Assembly: GCA_905250885.1 (NCBI GenBank)
Contig: CAJNOQ010001035.1
Coordinates: forward strand, 1 to 36,896
Length of the DNA stretch: 36,896 bases
Direction: 5' to 3'
Source: Didymodactylos carnosus
Taxonomy: Eukaryota > Rotifera > Eurotatoria > Philodinida > Philodinidae
Part shown: positions 1 to 9,138 of the stretch, piece by piece
Layout: the number at the start of each line of letters is the position of its first letter
Position numbering within the stretch: position 1 is the stretch's first letter
Made by a program: the position numbers and the translations under genes
The notes under the pieces: model-generated
Database searches by the model: none
What the model was told of the DNA's origin: nothing
What the model saw: only the letters and a program-made list of their open reading frames with translations

Positions 1-90
1 AACGACAAAAAGAAACGCGTTGGTTTTGAAACCTTTAACGCGTTTTTTGGTCGTTAAAAACGAAAAAAAAACGCGTTTTTTTGTCAATTT
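1..90. repeat. ACGCGT motif cluster with inverted arms
   Basis: The hexamer ACGCGT occurs three times in 76 bases (15-20, 38-43, 71-76), each next to A or T runs. The units alternate in orientation. The segment 4-20 pairs with 70-86 as an inverted repeat, and 1-20 also pairs with 36-57 (AACGAC...ACGCGT against its complement). It is one of several motif patches in the window. It is cut by the left edge, so its full size is unknown. Confidence 0.6.
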
Positions 91-896
91 TTTTACCCCT
101 GGGCTAATCTTGAAATTTCGCTTATCAGTAACTTATATTATATAAACCGCCTCTCATAATAGAAGATCATAGTCTTTTATTTTAGATAAAACCCAGCACT
201 GATAGAACTTTCTGTTTAAAAAAAAGACAAAAACGGAAAGAATTAGACAAATTATGCTATTGAACACTGCTAGTCCTGTATGTAAATTCAATAAAATGAT
301 ACAATAATATTGATATTGATCTAACAAGCACTTTCTGTTAGTAGACGAAAAAAAGTTAACACAATCACCCTTTTGGAATTGATCCGACGAACAAACTCCT
401 TGATATGATTTAGTGTGGAATATTGTAGAAAGCAACTATTGTTAGCAAGAAGCTTGAGTCATTTTTACAGTATAATTATGTATAAAGAAAGTGTAGCAAT
501 TGATATGGTAATTATATTCAATAGAATCATTATCAAGACCAGATGCACAACCTATATATTATTATAAATGTTAGCTTATAGTATTGAATATATTTCAATT
601 TTCCACGTAAAGGTTATTAAATAAATGCTACAACCAATATGTATTTTCAATAACATATATTAAGTGTTTTGTAATCCTTAAATGAAAATAGTGGTAGTTT
701 GCACTAAAGCAGAAAGATTTAAACTTCCTTAACCGGCTGAACGTTGAAAGTTAATTTTTACGATTGTTTAACGGATCAGATTGTTTTTCTAAATTTAAAT
801 TTTATTTTATGCTAGCCATTTTACCAGTTCATTGGTAGGAGTAAGTATAAAATAATTCTATAGGTGGGTTAGATAGAAATTTGGCGGCTGTCTATT
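91..896. other. Non-coding stretch downstream of the tetraspan gene
   Basis: AT-rich sequence with no convincing exon. The open frame at 154-435 on the minus strand has a poor amino-acid mix (rich in Phe, Leu, Ser) and no recognisable domain. The segment probably includes the 3' untranslated region of the minus-strand gene that ends at 897. Confidence 0.5.
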
Positions 897-1640
897 TTAT
901 GTTTGTCGTGAATTTTGTAATATTATGTGTGCAGCATTTAATTGTGCTTTTCGTTTAATGAATCTGGCCACGACTGTGTTTATTATTGCTTGTAATAGAG
1001 TTAAAGCAAATACTGTAATCAATAAGCCATTTATTATTTTCGAAGATTTTTTACATGAATAAACCGTGTCATTAATGTTCTTATCCGATCTACACATGTC
1101 TGTTGCAACAATCATAATGGCAAATGCAAATACAACTGCCACAAATACCATTTGCCATACAAAAGCACTAAATAGTTTTTCAGGGACTATTGTTCGTGTA
1201 CGACTAATCATTGCTAAAGTACTAAAACCAACGCCAAGTACTAAAGCACCAGCCCAAAATCCATAATAATAATACACGATAACATTAGAAGCTAATAACC
1301 CAATTTGTAAACCAATTGCCGTAATTCCGAAAAGAACCGTAATAATACCATTAACAGCTAAGTACATTCGCAATTTTTTCATTGCTGGAACTGACATTGA
1401 AGGAGGTGGCAGAGAGAGTGTAATAATGTTAGTATTTGTACCTGGTATTTGATTATCAGGTGGTCCAGGATAATTTGAATGTTGGTCGATATATGGATAT
1501 TGTTCGATATAAGATGGTGGCGGTGCATCGTATCCATGTCTAGAGTAAATATCCTCTATTTTATAAACAGCACTAAGATATGGAGGAGGTGGCGGTTGTA
1601 AATCAGCATTGTTATTTTTATTATTATTAGGTTCCGTCAT
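897..1640 (-). CDS. Four-pass membrane protein with N-terminal PPxY motifs
   Basis: Single-exon gene of 247 residues. The ATG at 1640 (MTEPNNN) is chosen because the longer frame upstream begins with TTG. Residues 1-90 are Asn/Pro/Tyr-rich and contain two PPxY motifs (PPPY at about 18-21, PPSY at about 41-44), the ligand type of WW domains such as those of Nedd4-family ubiquitin ligases. Four hydrophobic segments follow at about 92-118, 124-146, 155-179 and 201-223. The second outer loop (180-200) has two cysteines 13 apart and an N-D-T glycosylation site, a layout like MS4A or other tetraspan families. The C-terminus is short and basic. The family is uncertain: MS4A-like, MARVEL-like or lineage-specific. 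Inferred role: a plasma-membrane or endosomal protein sorted through WW-domain partners. Confidence 0.8.
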   Translation of the reverse strand: MTEPNNNKNNNADLQPPPPPYLSAVYKIEDIYSRHGYDAPPPSYIEQYPYIDQHSNYPGPPDNQIPGTNTNIITLSLPPPSMSVPAMKKLRMYLAVNGIITVLFGITAIGLQIGLLASNVIVYYYYGFWAGALVLGVGFSTLAMISRTRTIVPEKLFSAFVWQMVFVAVVFAFAIMIVATDMCRSDKNINDTVYSCKKSSKIINGLLITVFALTLLQAIINTVVARFIKRKAQLNAAHIILQNSRQT

Positions 1641-1879
1641 TTTACATGAAAAATACTTGTTCAACTAGTGCGCGTGTTATTGATTCGCACGATGTATCAT
1701 ATTATACGAACAAAAACAAAAAAGATCATTTATTTCTTTTTAATTTTTTTCTAAGGTAGTCAAGCATAGCAAAACATCTTACCTTTCTGATAGAAAAAAA
1801 TTGTTATTACTATCATCAAATAATATACCTTTTTCGTTTTTATGTACGAACTATCTTGAATCATATGAGGATGTATTAG

Positions 1880-2029
1880 GTGTATAATAAGCAAAGTAAG
1901 CATTGGCATCAACATACTGAGTTGAGAAGCTTATCATATGAATATTCACTACAAATTAACAATTCATCTTCAGATACTATAAGAGAGTTAGCATGTTATG
2001 TAGAAGAAGGCCGAATTGAATATGTCTAA
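1880..2029 (+). pseudogene. Orphan coding-like exon, product unknown
   Basis: An open frame of 49 codons begins directly after a splice-acceptor-like TATTAG and ends in TAA. Its composition is protein-like (for example DTIRELACYVEEGRIEYV), unlike the surrounding AT-rich DNA. No start codon, upstream exon or continuation was found. Further short coding-like pieces lie at about 2430-2510 and 2510-2620 in other frames. I do not recognise the product. It may belong to the broken gene downstream or to a separate decayed gene. Confidence 0.35.
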
Positions 2030-2688
2030 GGTGACCACTCACACACTACCTGTGAAATTTTTAATAGTAATTTCTCGTTTAGATATCATTCCGAATTTAA
2101 TTACTAAAAAGGATAGAATTTTAACACTTGCTCATATAGAGCGATTAATCATCGATCGCAGCTATAAAGAACGGTTGATTAATCATACAATACATGTTCT
2201 TTTATGATTTGCACAGTATAGTTTATTAGTTAAGCGCATAATCCATCAATCAGTAATATCTATTATGTTTTTCAAGGTAAGAATGTTTGCACTGCTTGCT
2301 GTACAAAAGTCATATATCATGCAATTATTCTGAAAATCAATTTATACAATTTTTTTATATCAAAATCATTGTCAGCTTTACTTTAAATCAAAAATTGTTA
2401 TCCTGTAACGTCGGAAGTTTAAATAAAAAAGTTCAGGCGCTTTAAAAGTATATCTATGTATGCTCTTAAAGCGGCTGAATCAACTATAGTTGATTATTGC
2501 TAAATAAATATCATGTTTGTATATCATGCTGCAATTTGTCAATATGACAGACAAAATAAGTGGACACTCATGGATAAAATATTACATCAGTTAGGATTAA
2601 TTAACAAAAGAACATAGATAGTGTGGCTGTATCCCGGAAACATTACGTCTTGACATCATTTTTGTACAATCGTCTATGAATGTTACTA

Positions 2689-3018
2689 TGTATTCCTGGA
2701 AAATCTTTTGGTGCAACTTGTTGTCAACTAATTCACTTATTTAAAGGTGTGATTGGGGCGAAGTGGATATTATTGTCGATGCTATCGATCTCTGTTGTAA
2801 GAACCATGATGCTTGCTATGATTAATACTGGTATATTTAGTTGTTTACTGAAATTATCCCATTATTCGTGATTCATAGATGAAAACACGAGTTTGGTTCA
2901 ATTTATAAATGATATTGGCTCATGCTCGTACAAATTATGTAATTGTGATAAAAAAGTGGTAGAATATTATAAAAGAAGTTTATACACATACAATAGATCA
3001 TGCCAGAAAATTGTCTAA
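2689..3018 (+). pseudogene. Secreted phospholipase A2-like gene, broken
   Basis: Three pieces in different frames match the secreted PLA2 layout in order. The first, from 2689, begins CIPGKSFGATCC, resembling the calcium-loop region. The second, about 2750-2822, carries the active-site signature DLCCKNHDACYD, with the catalytic His-Asp pair encoded at 2805-2810. The third, 2879-3018, has the Cys-rich helix motif CSYKLCNCDKK followed by a typical Tyr-Asn tail and a TAA stop. A 48-bp GT-AG intron is plausible at 2831-2878. Between pieces 1 and 2 the frame shifts near 2755-2765, and an in-frame TAA follows CYD before the donor. No start codon or signal peptide was found. In the family the enzyme hydrolyses the sn-2 ester of phospholipids with calcium. 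This copy looks dead, unless the shifts are sequencing errors. Confidence 0.6.
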
Positions 3019-3204
3019 CAAAATAAGCCAGAACTTTTTATTAAGTTAGCAAAATTCAGATTATTCATATGTGCATGAATAGGCAGTAGAATATATAACG
3101 AAGTAAGAACAATAATCGAATGCGATTTTCCCAAAATAAATGTTACGTGGGTTCTTTCCTCGTTCTCTGTGCTACCGATATTTCAAATTAAAAAAATGGC
3201 TAGC

Positions 3205-3410
3205 CGTATCTTCGCCAAGATGACTTTCGCCAATCGCATTTCCGTCAATGGCGAGTGGCATGTACTCTCGCCAGTACAACATCTTCACTTTCGACAATGC
3301 CGAAAGTCATGTGGACCCTTGCCAATTGGCAAAAGTTTACTTGACTTTCGTCAATGCATTACCTGGACATTCGCCAATAATTGGCAAAAGTCTTATTGGC
3401 GAAGAGGGGA
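3205..3410. mobile_element. MITE-like element with 25-bp inverted ends and repeated TTGGCGAA motif
   Basis: The ends 3210-3234 and 3380-3404 are inverted copies matching at 22 of 25 positions (CTTCGCCAA...TTCGCCAAT type). Between them, variants of the motif ACTTTCGCCAAT or its complement recur in both orientations, for example at 3290-3315, 3318-3335 and 3345-3360. No clear target-site duplication was found. The open frames running through it are a by-product of the repeats. Confidence 0.6.
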
Positions 3411-3569
3411 ACATTCAAAAAAAATCAGTAAATTTCAGCAATGAATTCAAATTTGATAAAAATATTTCAAAAATATTAAATCACAATAGTGTTTACGGGC
3501 AACAATGCGAACAATTTAATAAAACTGTTATTATTCAATGATTTCCATCATATTTATTTTTAAACTTTT

Positions 3570-3791
3570 CATTATGTTTTTACTCCATGCGGTGGTGTTA
3601 GTCAACGCTTTCTTTCTCTTCGTCCTAAGTGTTTTAATGATTTGCCAGCATATCAAGAGATCTATACTCTTTTCATTTTGGAGAAAGAAGTTGATACATT
3701 TCAAATGAATCACGAAGATATTCTACAAATAGTAGTACCATATTTCAGAAAACCAGAGATCAACTATGCTACACTAAGAGTGAAACGTTGA
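3570..3791 (+). pseudogene. Orphan coding-like segment, product unknown
   Basis: Seventy-three codons are open on the plus strand and end in TGA, with clearly protein-like composition (TPCGGVSQRF near the start, VDTFQMNHEDILQIVV near the end). There is no ATG at the natural beginning and no good acceptor just upstream, so it may be a 3' exon remnant. The product is not recognised. It lies between the motif element at 3205-3410 and the 531-bp repeat. Confidence 0.35.
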
Positions 3792-3964
3792 CTGATCAAG
3801 CAGCCATCTAGAACTTGACTAGATACACTAGAATTTTTCAACTAGTAGACAAATCTTAAATCTGACCAGACAGAATCTGAATTCAATTTAATTTAGAAGA
3901 TAAGACAATCTAAATCGTAAAAACTATACAAGAAAATATATTTTCAGACATTTTTTCGACTATA

Positions 3965-4495
3965 AATGAGATTTCCTTTCTGGTACAATCGAGTTCGAAC
4001 ACAATCCGTTATTTTAAATACCACAACTCCTACCATCGCTCTCTCATGTTCTTCGAGCCCTTGTGTTAAGTTTTCTTCTACTGTTTCAGCGACTGATCTT
4101 CCGGTCATTCATAATTGACTTGTTAATCTTTATGATCTGAACAAATCATCTTTTAAAAACAAATAAATCAAATTCCAGATATTCATACGAGAGTGTTGAG
4201 CTTGAAAATGAGATGGATCCTCGATTGATTAACTTATCTTTACACCATGTGCTACATCTTATACAATGTGATAATTTATGATTAGTTATCTTCGCAATTG
4301 TGCAGTATATGCATCCTATTTACCACGTGATTATTAACTATATCGTCCAGAAAAATGATCAAGTTCATTGCAAATATGCTCATCTTTGAGAATCTATTAT
4401 AGATAGGTAAAAACACATATTGTAAATATCTGTGCAGATTGTTCATCTACAGCTGTTGGAGCATCTTTCGTCTAAATGATTACAAATTGAACATT
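3965..4495. repeat. 531-bp direct repeat, copy 1
   Basis: Aligns without gaps to 7588-8118. The only differences I found are two substitutions (CGAGTTCG here, TGAATTCG there), giving about 99.6% identity. Copy 1 contains, on the minus strand, the same start of the LINE-derived frame that is found at 7588-7731, followed by decayed coding-like sequence. The junctions lack TG...CA ends and matching target duplications, so these are probably not LTRs. A recent local duplication is more likely. Confidence 0.85.
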
Positions 4496-4802
4496 GATGA
4501 TGATTTATTGCGGAAGACATGACCAGGACTATTGCCCACTTTCATGACACAGTAGAGAGATACAGTTTAAAAAATATTACAAACAAATAAACAGACAAAC
4601 AACTTTAAAACAAAGAACAGGGTATGACGACAGTTTAATCAAAAAGAGACATCACAAATCATAAATTCAACAGCCTATTTAAAATAGTTTTGAGGGTGCG
4701 AAAGTTGTAGACTAGGGTATTAGGCACCGAATGATGCAAAAAATAATCGGAAATCTCACCGGCAAAAAGATTAGGAGCAGTTTTACTGGAGGAGAGTCGG
4801 AA

Positions 4803-5184
4803 ACGTTCTTATTTTCCGCAAGTGGGAAATTAGAACGTTTGTGGTGTCTGCATGGGGTAAATAGAACGCATTTACCACAACACACGAGATTCTTCCACAA
4901 ACGTATTTTGACTTTGGTAATCGTGCTTTTAGGTATATTGAAACACACGATAGTCATACAATGTAGCAGAAATTCACATCTATCCACCTATATAGATTAA
5001 AAGTCTAACGTATCATAAGATCTCAAGATAGTTTGTCCGTCACATATGAGACTCTAATTTCAAAACATATTTGTGCGTTCCTATTTCGCACAAGTGGGAA
5101 ATTAGAATGTTTGCTGTATCTGCATGAGGTAAGTGGAATGCATCTACCAAAAGTAATGGGATTTTCTTCAAAATGTATTTTCTA
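4803..5184. repeat. Diverged tandem duplication, about 110 bp, offset 272
   Basis: The segment near 4803-4912 resembles 5075-5184. Shared landmarks are AGTGGGAAATTAGAA (4821 and 5093), the following CTGCATG, and GCAT[T/C]TACCA. Identity by eye is roughly 75-80%. The first unit contains a small hairpin (GGTAAAT, 7-base loop, ATTTACC) that has partly decayed in the second. Confidence 0.55.
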
Positions 5185-5545
5185 TGTTATATCTCTATTT
5201 CACACTGTAGATACAAAGTTCCTTAGGAAAAGATTTAGAGAATTGTTTCACTCACGAGCTAATGTACTTTGGAAAGCCAATGCACGTACTCCGGAATATG
5301 ACGGAGAGGATTTTCGAAGAGGATTTCCCTATGTTCCTACAATAGGAACATGGAGAAATGTAAAGAATTATTTTAAAAAGTTTTCTAACCGTAATAAAAC
5401 TCTGCAAATCATATGAGCAGTGGTGTATGTCTTATGCGAAATGTAGAGGAAGTTTGTCATCCTGAAGATGATCACTCTAAACAAGCAACTGCCAAGGACG
5501 GTCGTCTAGCTTTTGGTGAGGGATGAGGGTCGCTGAAACCATTAA
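5033..5545 (+). pseudogene. Unidentified frameshifted coding-like region
   Basis: An open frame runs from 5033 to 5416 with no ATG at its start (TTG). Its second half is protein-like and basic (FRELFHSRANVLWKANARTP, then TIGTWRNVKNYFKKFSNRNK). Just after its stop, another frame continues with protein-like composition (RNVEEVCHPEDDHSKQATAK) to a TGA near 5525. The switch suggests a frameshift in one decaying gene. Its N-terminal part overlaps the second unit of the tandem duplication. I do not recognise the family; a host gene or a transposon protein are both possible. Confidence 0.3.
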
Positions 5546-5664
5546 AAGAAGAAAGATCCATGAGGTCAAGAACCTCATTCTATAATTATTTTTTCAGTGT
5601 CTGTCGTTGTTCTTAATATGGTCATTAATATAATTTTGCATGATTTTTAATTTATAGACTATAG

Positions 5665-5820
5665 CGGCATACTTTGTTTCGAAGGGGAAACGTATTACGA
5701 AGACTGTTTGTAAGAGAAACAGTCATCGAAACGTTTGTGTACCATATGTGGGACTATTTTTTGCAAAATGTAGAACAAGATTGGCACTCATATTATGACG
5801 TTGGTTACTACAGCTGTTAG
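5665..5820 (+). pseudogene. Orphan coding-like exon ending in TAG
   Basis: Fifty-one codons are open after the acceptor-like ACTATAG. Composition is protein-like, with ETFVYHMWDYFLQNVEQDW in the middle. The product is not recognised. It lies on the same strand as the region at 5033-5545 and may be its last exon. The sequence from about 5838 (GGGCATCCCAAAAGTCC) has the look of a transposon edge, which I could not prove. Confidence 0.3.
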
Positions 5821-6037
5821 GTTTAATTAATACCGGGCATCCCAAAAGTCCAAATGAAAACAAACTTTAATAACTCCGTCATTTCTTAACTAAACTGCAA
5901 GGTTATCTCTTTGCTTCATGCAGAAAAGTTTCAAGTTTTATTTGCTGTGTTTGGACATTTTTGTTAATACTTGAAAGAATCGTTCGGGTTTATTATACTA
6001 GGACTCAGGTTTTTAGAATCTTTTAATAAATTATCTA

Positions 6038-7731
6038 CTAAAAAACGTGAAACCCTTTCACATAACAAAATAAATCTGTTAATAAAACACAAGACGCGGT
6101 CTTATGAGGTTCATGAGTGGAGAAACATGGTGGGAGACGTAAAGCGATTTTTAGCCTAACGTTTTGTATCCGTTGAAGTTTAATCCAGCTAGAAGCAGAA
6201 ATACATAGGAGACATGAAGCAGCGTACGTTAACAGAGGGCGAAGAAAAGTAAACCGACACAGCTGTATGAGGGAGAAGTCCTCAATGTCTGTCACATATT
6301 TTAAGGCATCCATACGTTTCCGCGTACGAATACAAATAGTGACCGCAAATGTGACCGCAAAAAGACAGCGACGGATCCAGTATAAAATCCAGGTATTTAA
6401 ATGTTTTCACTTGTTTCAGTCCATCTTCTTTTAGAGATAGAATAGAAAAATAGAGTTTTTATCACGTGGACATTTCGAGAAAAATAGAGACACTGTTTTT
6501 GAGTAGCTGATTTTAAACGCCACCGTTTACACTGGATGAAAAGACGATCACATAATACTTGCAACAATTGTTCGCCTTGCTTAGCATGAAAACATTTGCA
6601 CAGGGCCGCTAAATCATCGGCATACATAGAGATATTTATTTTCGCAGAAGTGCAGAAAGAAGGGAGATCGTGAATAAAGAAATTGAAGAGAAAAGGAGAG
6701 GATACTCGCTTGAGGTGTACCGAAGAGACAGTCATATGGTGAAGAAGAAAATACTTTTTATAGTGAAGAAGAATCATTTGAGACTTGAACGAAAAATTTT
6801 CTGTTTCTGAAATAGGATTTTAATATATTGCCAAGTCGAGTTGGGCATTGTTTTTCATTTAGTTTAAAAAGAAGGCCATTATGCCAAATTTTGTCAAAAG
6901 CTTTTACAAAATCGGCGAACAGACCTACTGTTCGTTTGCTTTTATTGAAAGATGTTTGCACTTGTTGAATTATGTTTAAAATTTGATCCACTGTACACCT
7001 GCCCTTCCTGAAGCCGCTCTGTTCGAGAGGCATGATGTTATAAAAATTTGTCCACGCGATTAGCCGTAATGTTACGAGACGTTCAAAGACTTTAGAAAGG
7101 TTTGGGAGAAGACTGATAGGGCGGTAGCTATCCGGGTCAGTTTTCAGTTTATCTTTTTTAAGTAATATACAATGTTTTTTGAATTTTCGAGGAGTCAAGG
7201 AACGTCCCTGATGTCCAGAGAAAGTTAAAAGGAAAACAGAGAACCGAGAGAAAAGAAAGAGACAAGTGCTTAAAAGCAACAGCTGGAATGTGGTCGTTTC
7301 CAGATGAAAGTTTAGGTTTAACAGCATTAAGGACGGATGCAATTTCTACAAGAGTGAAAGGAGCGTCAAATTGTGAGCAAGGAGTAGCAGTAAACAGATC
7401 ATTATTGCTTACGTAATGTTCGACGCTGTCATAGTATAATTTGTCAAATTCATCCGGAAGAAGAAAAGACTGGTGCAGGGAACGTGCAAGACGATTAGCC
7501 TTATCTATATTGTTTGTTAGAAGTTCATTGTTAGCATTTTTTAATTCTTCTATTTGTGTCATTTCTGCCAGATATTTTTGGATTTTGAATGAGATTTCCT
7601 TTCTGGTACAATTGAATTCGAACACAATCCGTTATTTTAAATACCACAACTCCTACCATCGCTCTCTCATGTTCTTCGAGCCCTTGTGTTAAGTTTTCTT
7701 CTACTGTTTCAGCGACTGATCTTCCGGTCAT
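6038..7731 (-). pseudogene. Decayed non-LTR retrotransposon (LINE, CR1/Jockey-like), reverse transcriptase part
   Basis: On the minus strand, three frames read in order through a non-LTR reverse transcriptase. SYRPISLLPNLSKVFERLV lies near 7130, then QSGFRKGRCTVDQI, then the motif-A region with DFVKAFDKIWHNGL near 6900, a GTPQ-type motif near 6710, and YADD at 6613-6624. A C-terminal piece (6313-6038) has the RPLLTYAAS and LQRIQNVRLKIAL segments usual at the end of such proteins. Frameshifts occur near 7160, between 6758 and 6800, and near 6695, plus further breaks, so no functional protein is made. No endonuclease domain is visible upstream, so the copy is 5'-truncated. Its 5' end lies inside the 531-bp repeat copy 2. 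Confidence 0.85.
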
Positions 7732-8118
7732 TCATAATTGACTTGTTAATCTTTATGATCTGAACAAATCATCTTTTAAAAACAAATAAATCAAATTCCA
7801 GATATTCATACGAGAGTGTTGAGCTTGAAAATGAGATGGATCCTCGATTGATTAACTTATCTTTACACCATGTGCTACATCTTATACAATGTGATAATTT
7901 ATGATTAGTTATCTTCGCAATTGTGCAGTATATGCATCCTATTTACCACGTGATTATTAACTATATCGTCCAGAAAAATGATCAAGTTCATTGCAAATAT
8001 GCTCATCTTTGAGAATCTATTATAGATAGGTAAAAACACATATTGTAAATATCTGTGCAGATTGTTCATCTACAGCTGTTGGAGCATCTTTCGTCTAAAT
8101 GATTACAAATTGAACATT
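7588..8118. repeat. 531-bp direct repeat, copy 2
   Basis: Partner of 3965-4495 at a constant offset of 3623. It begins inside the LINE-derived frame and ends at GAACATT before unique sequence. The plus-strand open frame 8062-8436 starts in it and runs into unique DNA. It is rich in Tyr, Phe and Lys and I do not treat it as a gene, although coding-like scraps on the plus strand (about 7830-8110) hint at an older decayed gene beneath. Confidence 0.85.
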
Positions 8119-8592
8119 AAGAACAAGTGGTTGATTCGGGAGAGAAAACACAGTGTGAAAAAATTAATTTTTTCTGCTGTGTATGTAAAATTATCTTTAA
8201 AAGACAAAAGGATATCCGTTAATTTTTGTTCATTTTCAAAACAATTGATAGTCATAGACAAACTGTTGAATTATTATTATTATGTTTTATCAATCGACGA
8301 TAATGTGAATCAGGTCATCGATAAACTATACGGCTGTTTGCTATACAGTCATGCCACTATATTCAATTTTTACTTTATTTTTTGGGTAAAGTGTGTGCAA
8401 ATTCACAAAGAAAATGGTGTACTGATAAAGTATTGAAATGATAATGATGAGTTTTAAACAAAAAAAAATAAAGAATGAGAAAAAGTTTGAACAAAAAGTA
8501 AAGAAGAAGAAGAACGAAGAACTGAAAAAGTCGGTAAAGAAAAAAAAGAAATGAGAAACAGATGCTGTTGGGCGCGTGTACAATCTGAGAGC

Positions 8593-8620
8593 ATATATAT
8601 ATATATATATATATATATAT
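8593..8620. repeat. (AT)14 microsatellite
   Basis: Uninterrupted AT dinucleotide run following GAGAGC. It sits in an A/T-homopolymer-rich, gene-free stretch (about 8440-9138). Confidence 0.95.
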
Positions 8621-9138
8621 CCTTCGGTCAAAATCTAAAACTCATTTGTGTATAGTTAAGACAGATTAATTACTCTTTCTTCTTTTAGTGCCAGAGAAAA
8701 AAAATCAAAACTATATTTTCGTTTTTTTTCTACAAAAAAAAAGCAGTACCCGTTTTTTTTTCTTCATTCTTTCTAATGAACATCTGTCTATATGCTGGGT
8801 CTTCTGTTTCTCTTTTACACAAGACGTTAAAAAAGAAATTACTATGTGAGAGTAGAATGCTTCATGATAACCAATAACGTTTGCTTTCTTTTTTTTCCAA
8901 AGTATAGTATAGAGTAGAACTGAAAGGAAGAAAAAAAATGCTGTTTTATAATTGTGAGAAGTCAGTGTGTAAAAATACTCTCAAAATGCTTACACAGACA
9001 GTCTAAATAAAGGTTTAGCCAAAGGTTGATCAATAATCGAAAAAATTTTATGAAGAAACTTCAAATAGAATGATATAGTCTAATTACAATATGAATGGCA
9101 CAAGTATTTAAATAAACCTCTTTTCTATAGATTAAACA

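Noticed and set aside
1066-1266. Plus-strand frame opposite the tetraspan gene
   Set aside because: Antisense shadow of membrane-spanning codons.
3965-8118. LTR retrotransposon formed by the two 531-bp direct repeats
   Set aside because: The repeats lack TG...CA ends and matching target duplications, no primer-binding site follows copy 1, and the enclosed reverse transcriptase is of the non-LTR type.
8062-8436. Plus-strand open frame of 124 codons
   Set aside because: It starts inside the duplicated repeat, is Tyr/Phe/Lys-rich, lacks a domain and runs across the repeat junction, so it is a chance frame.
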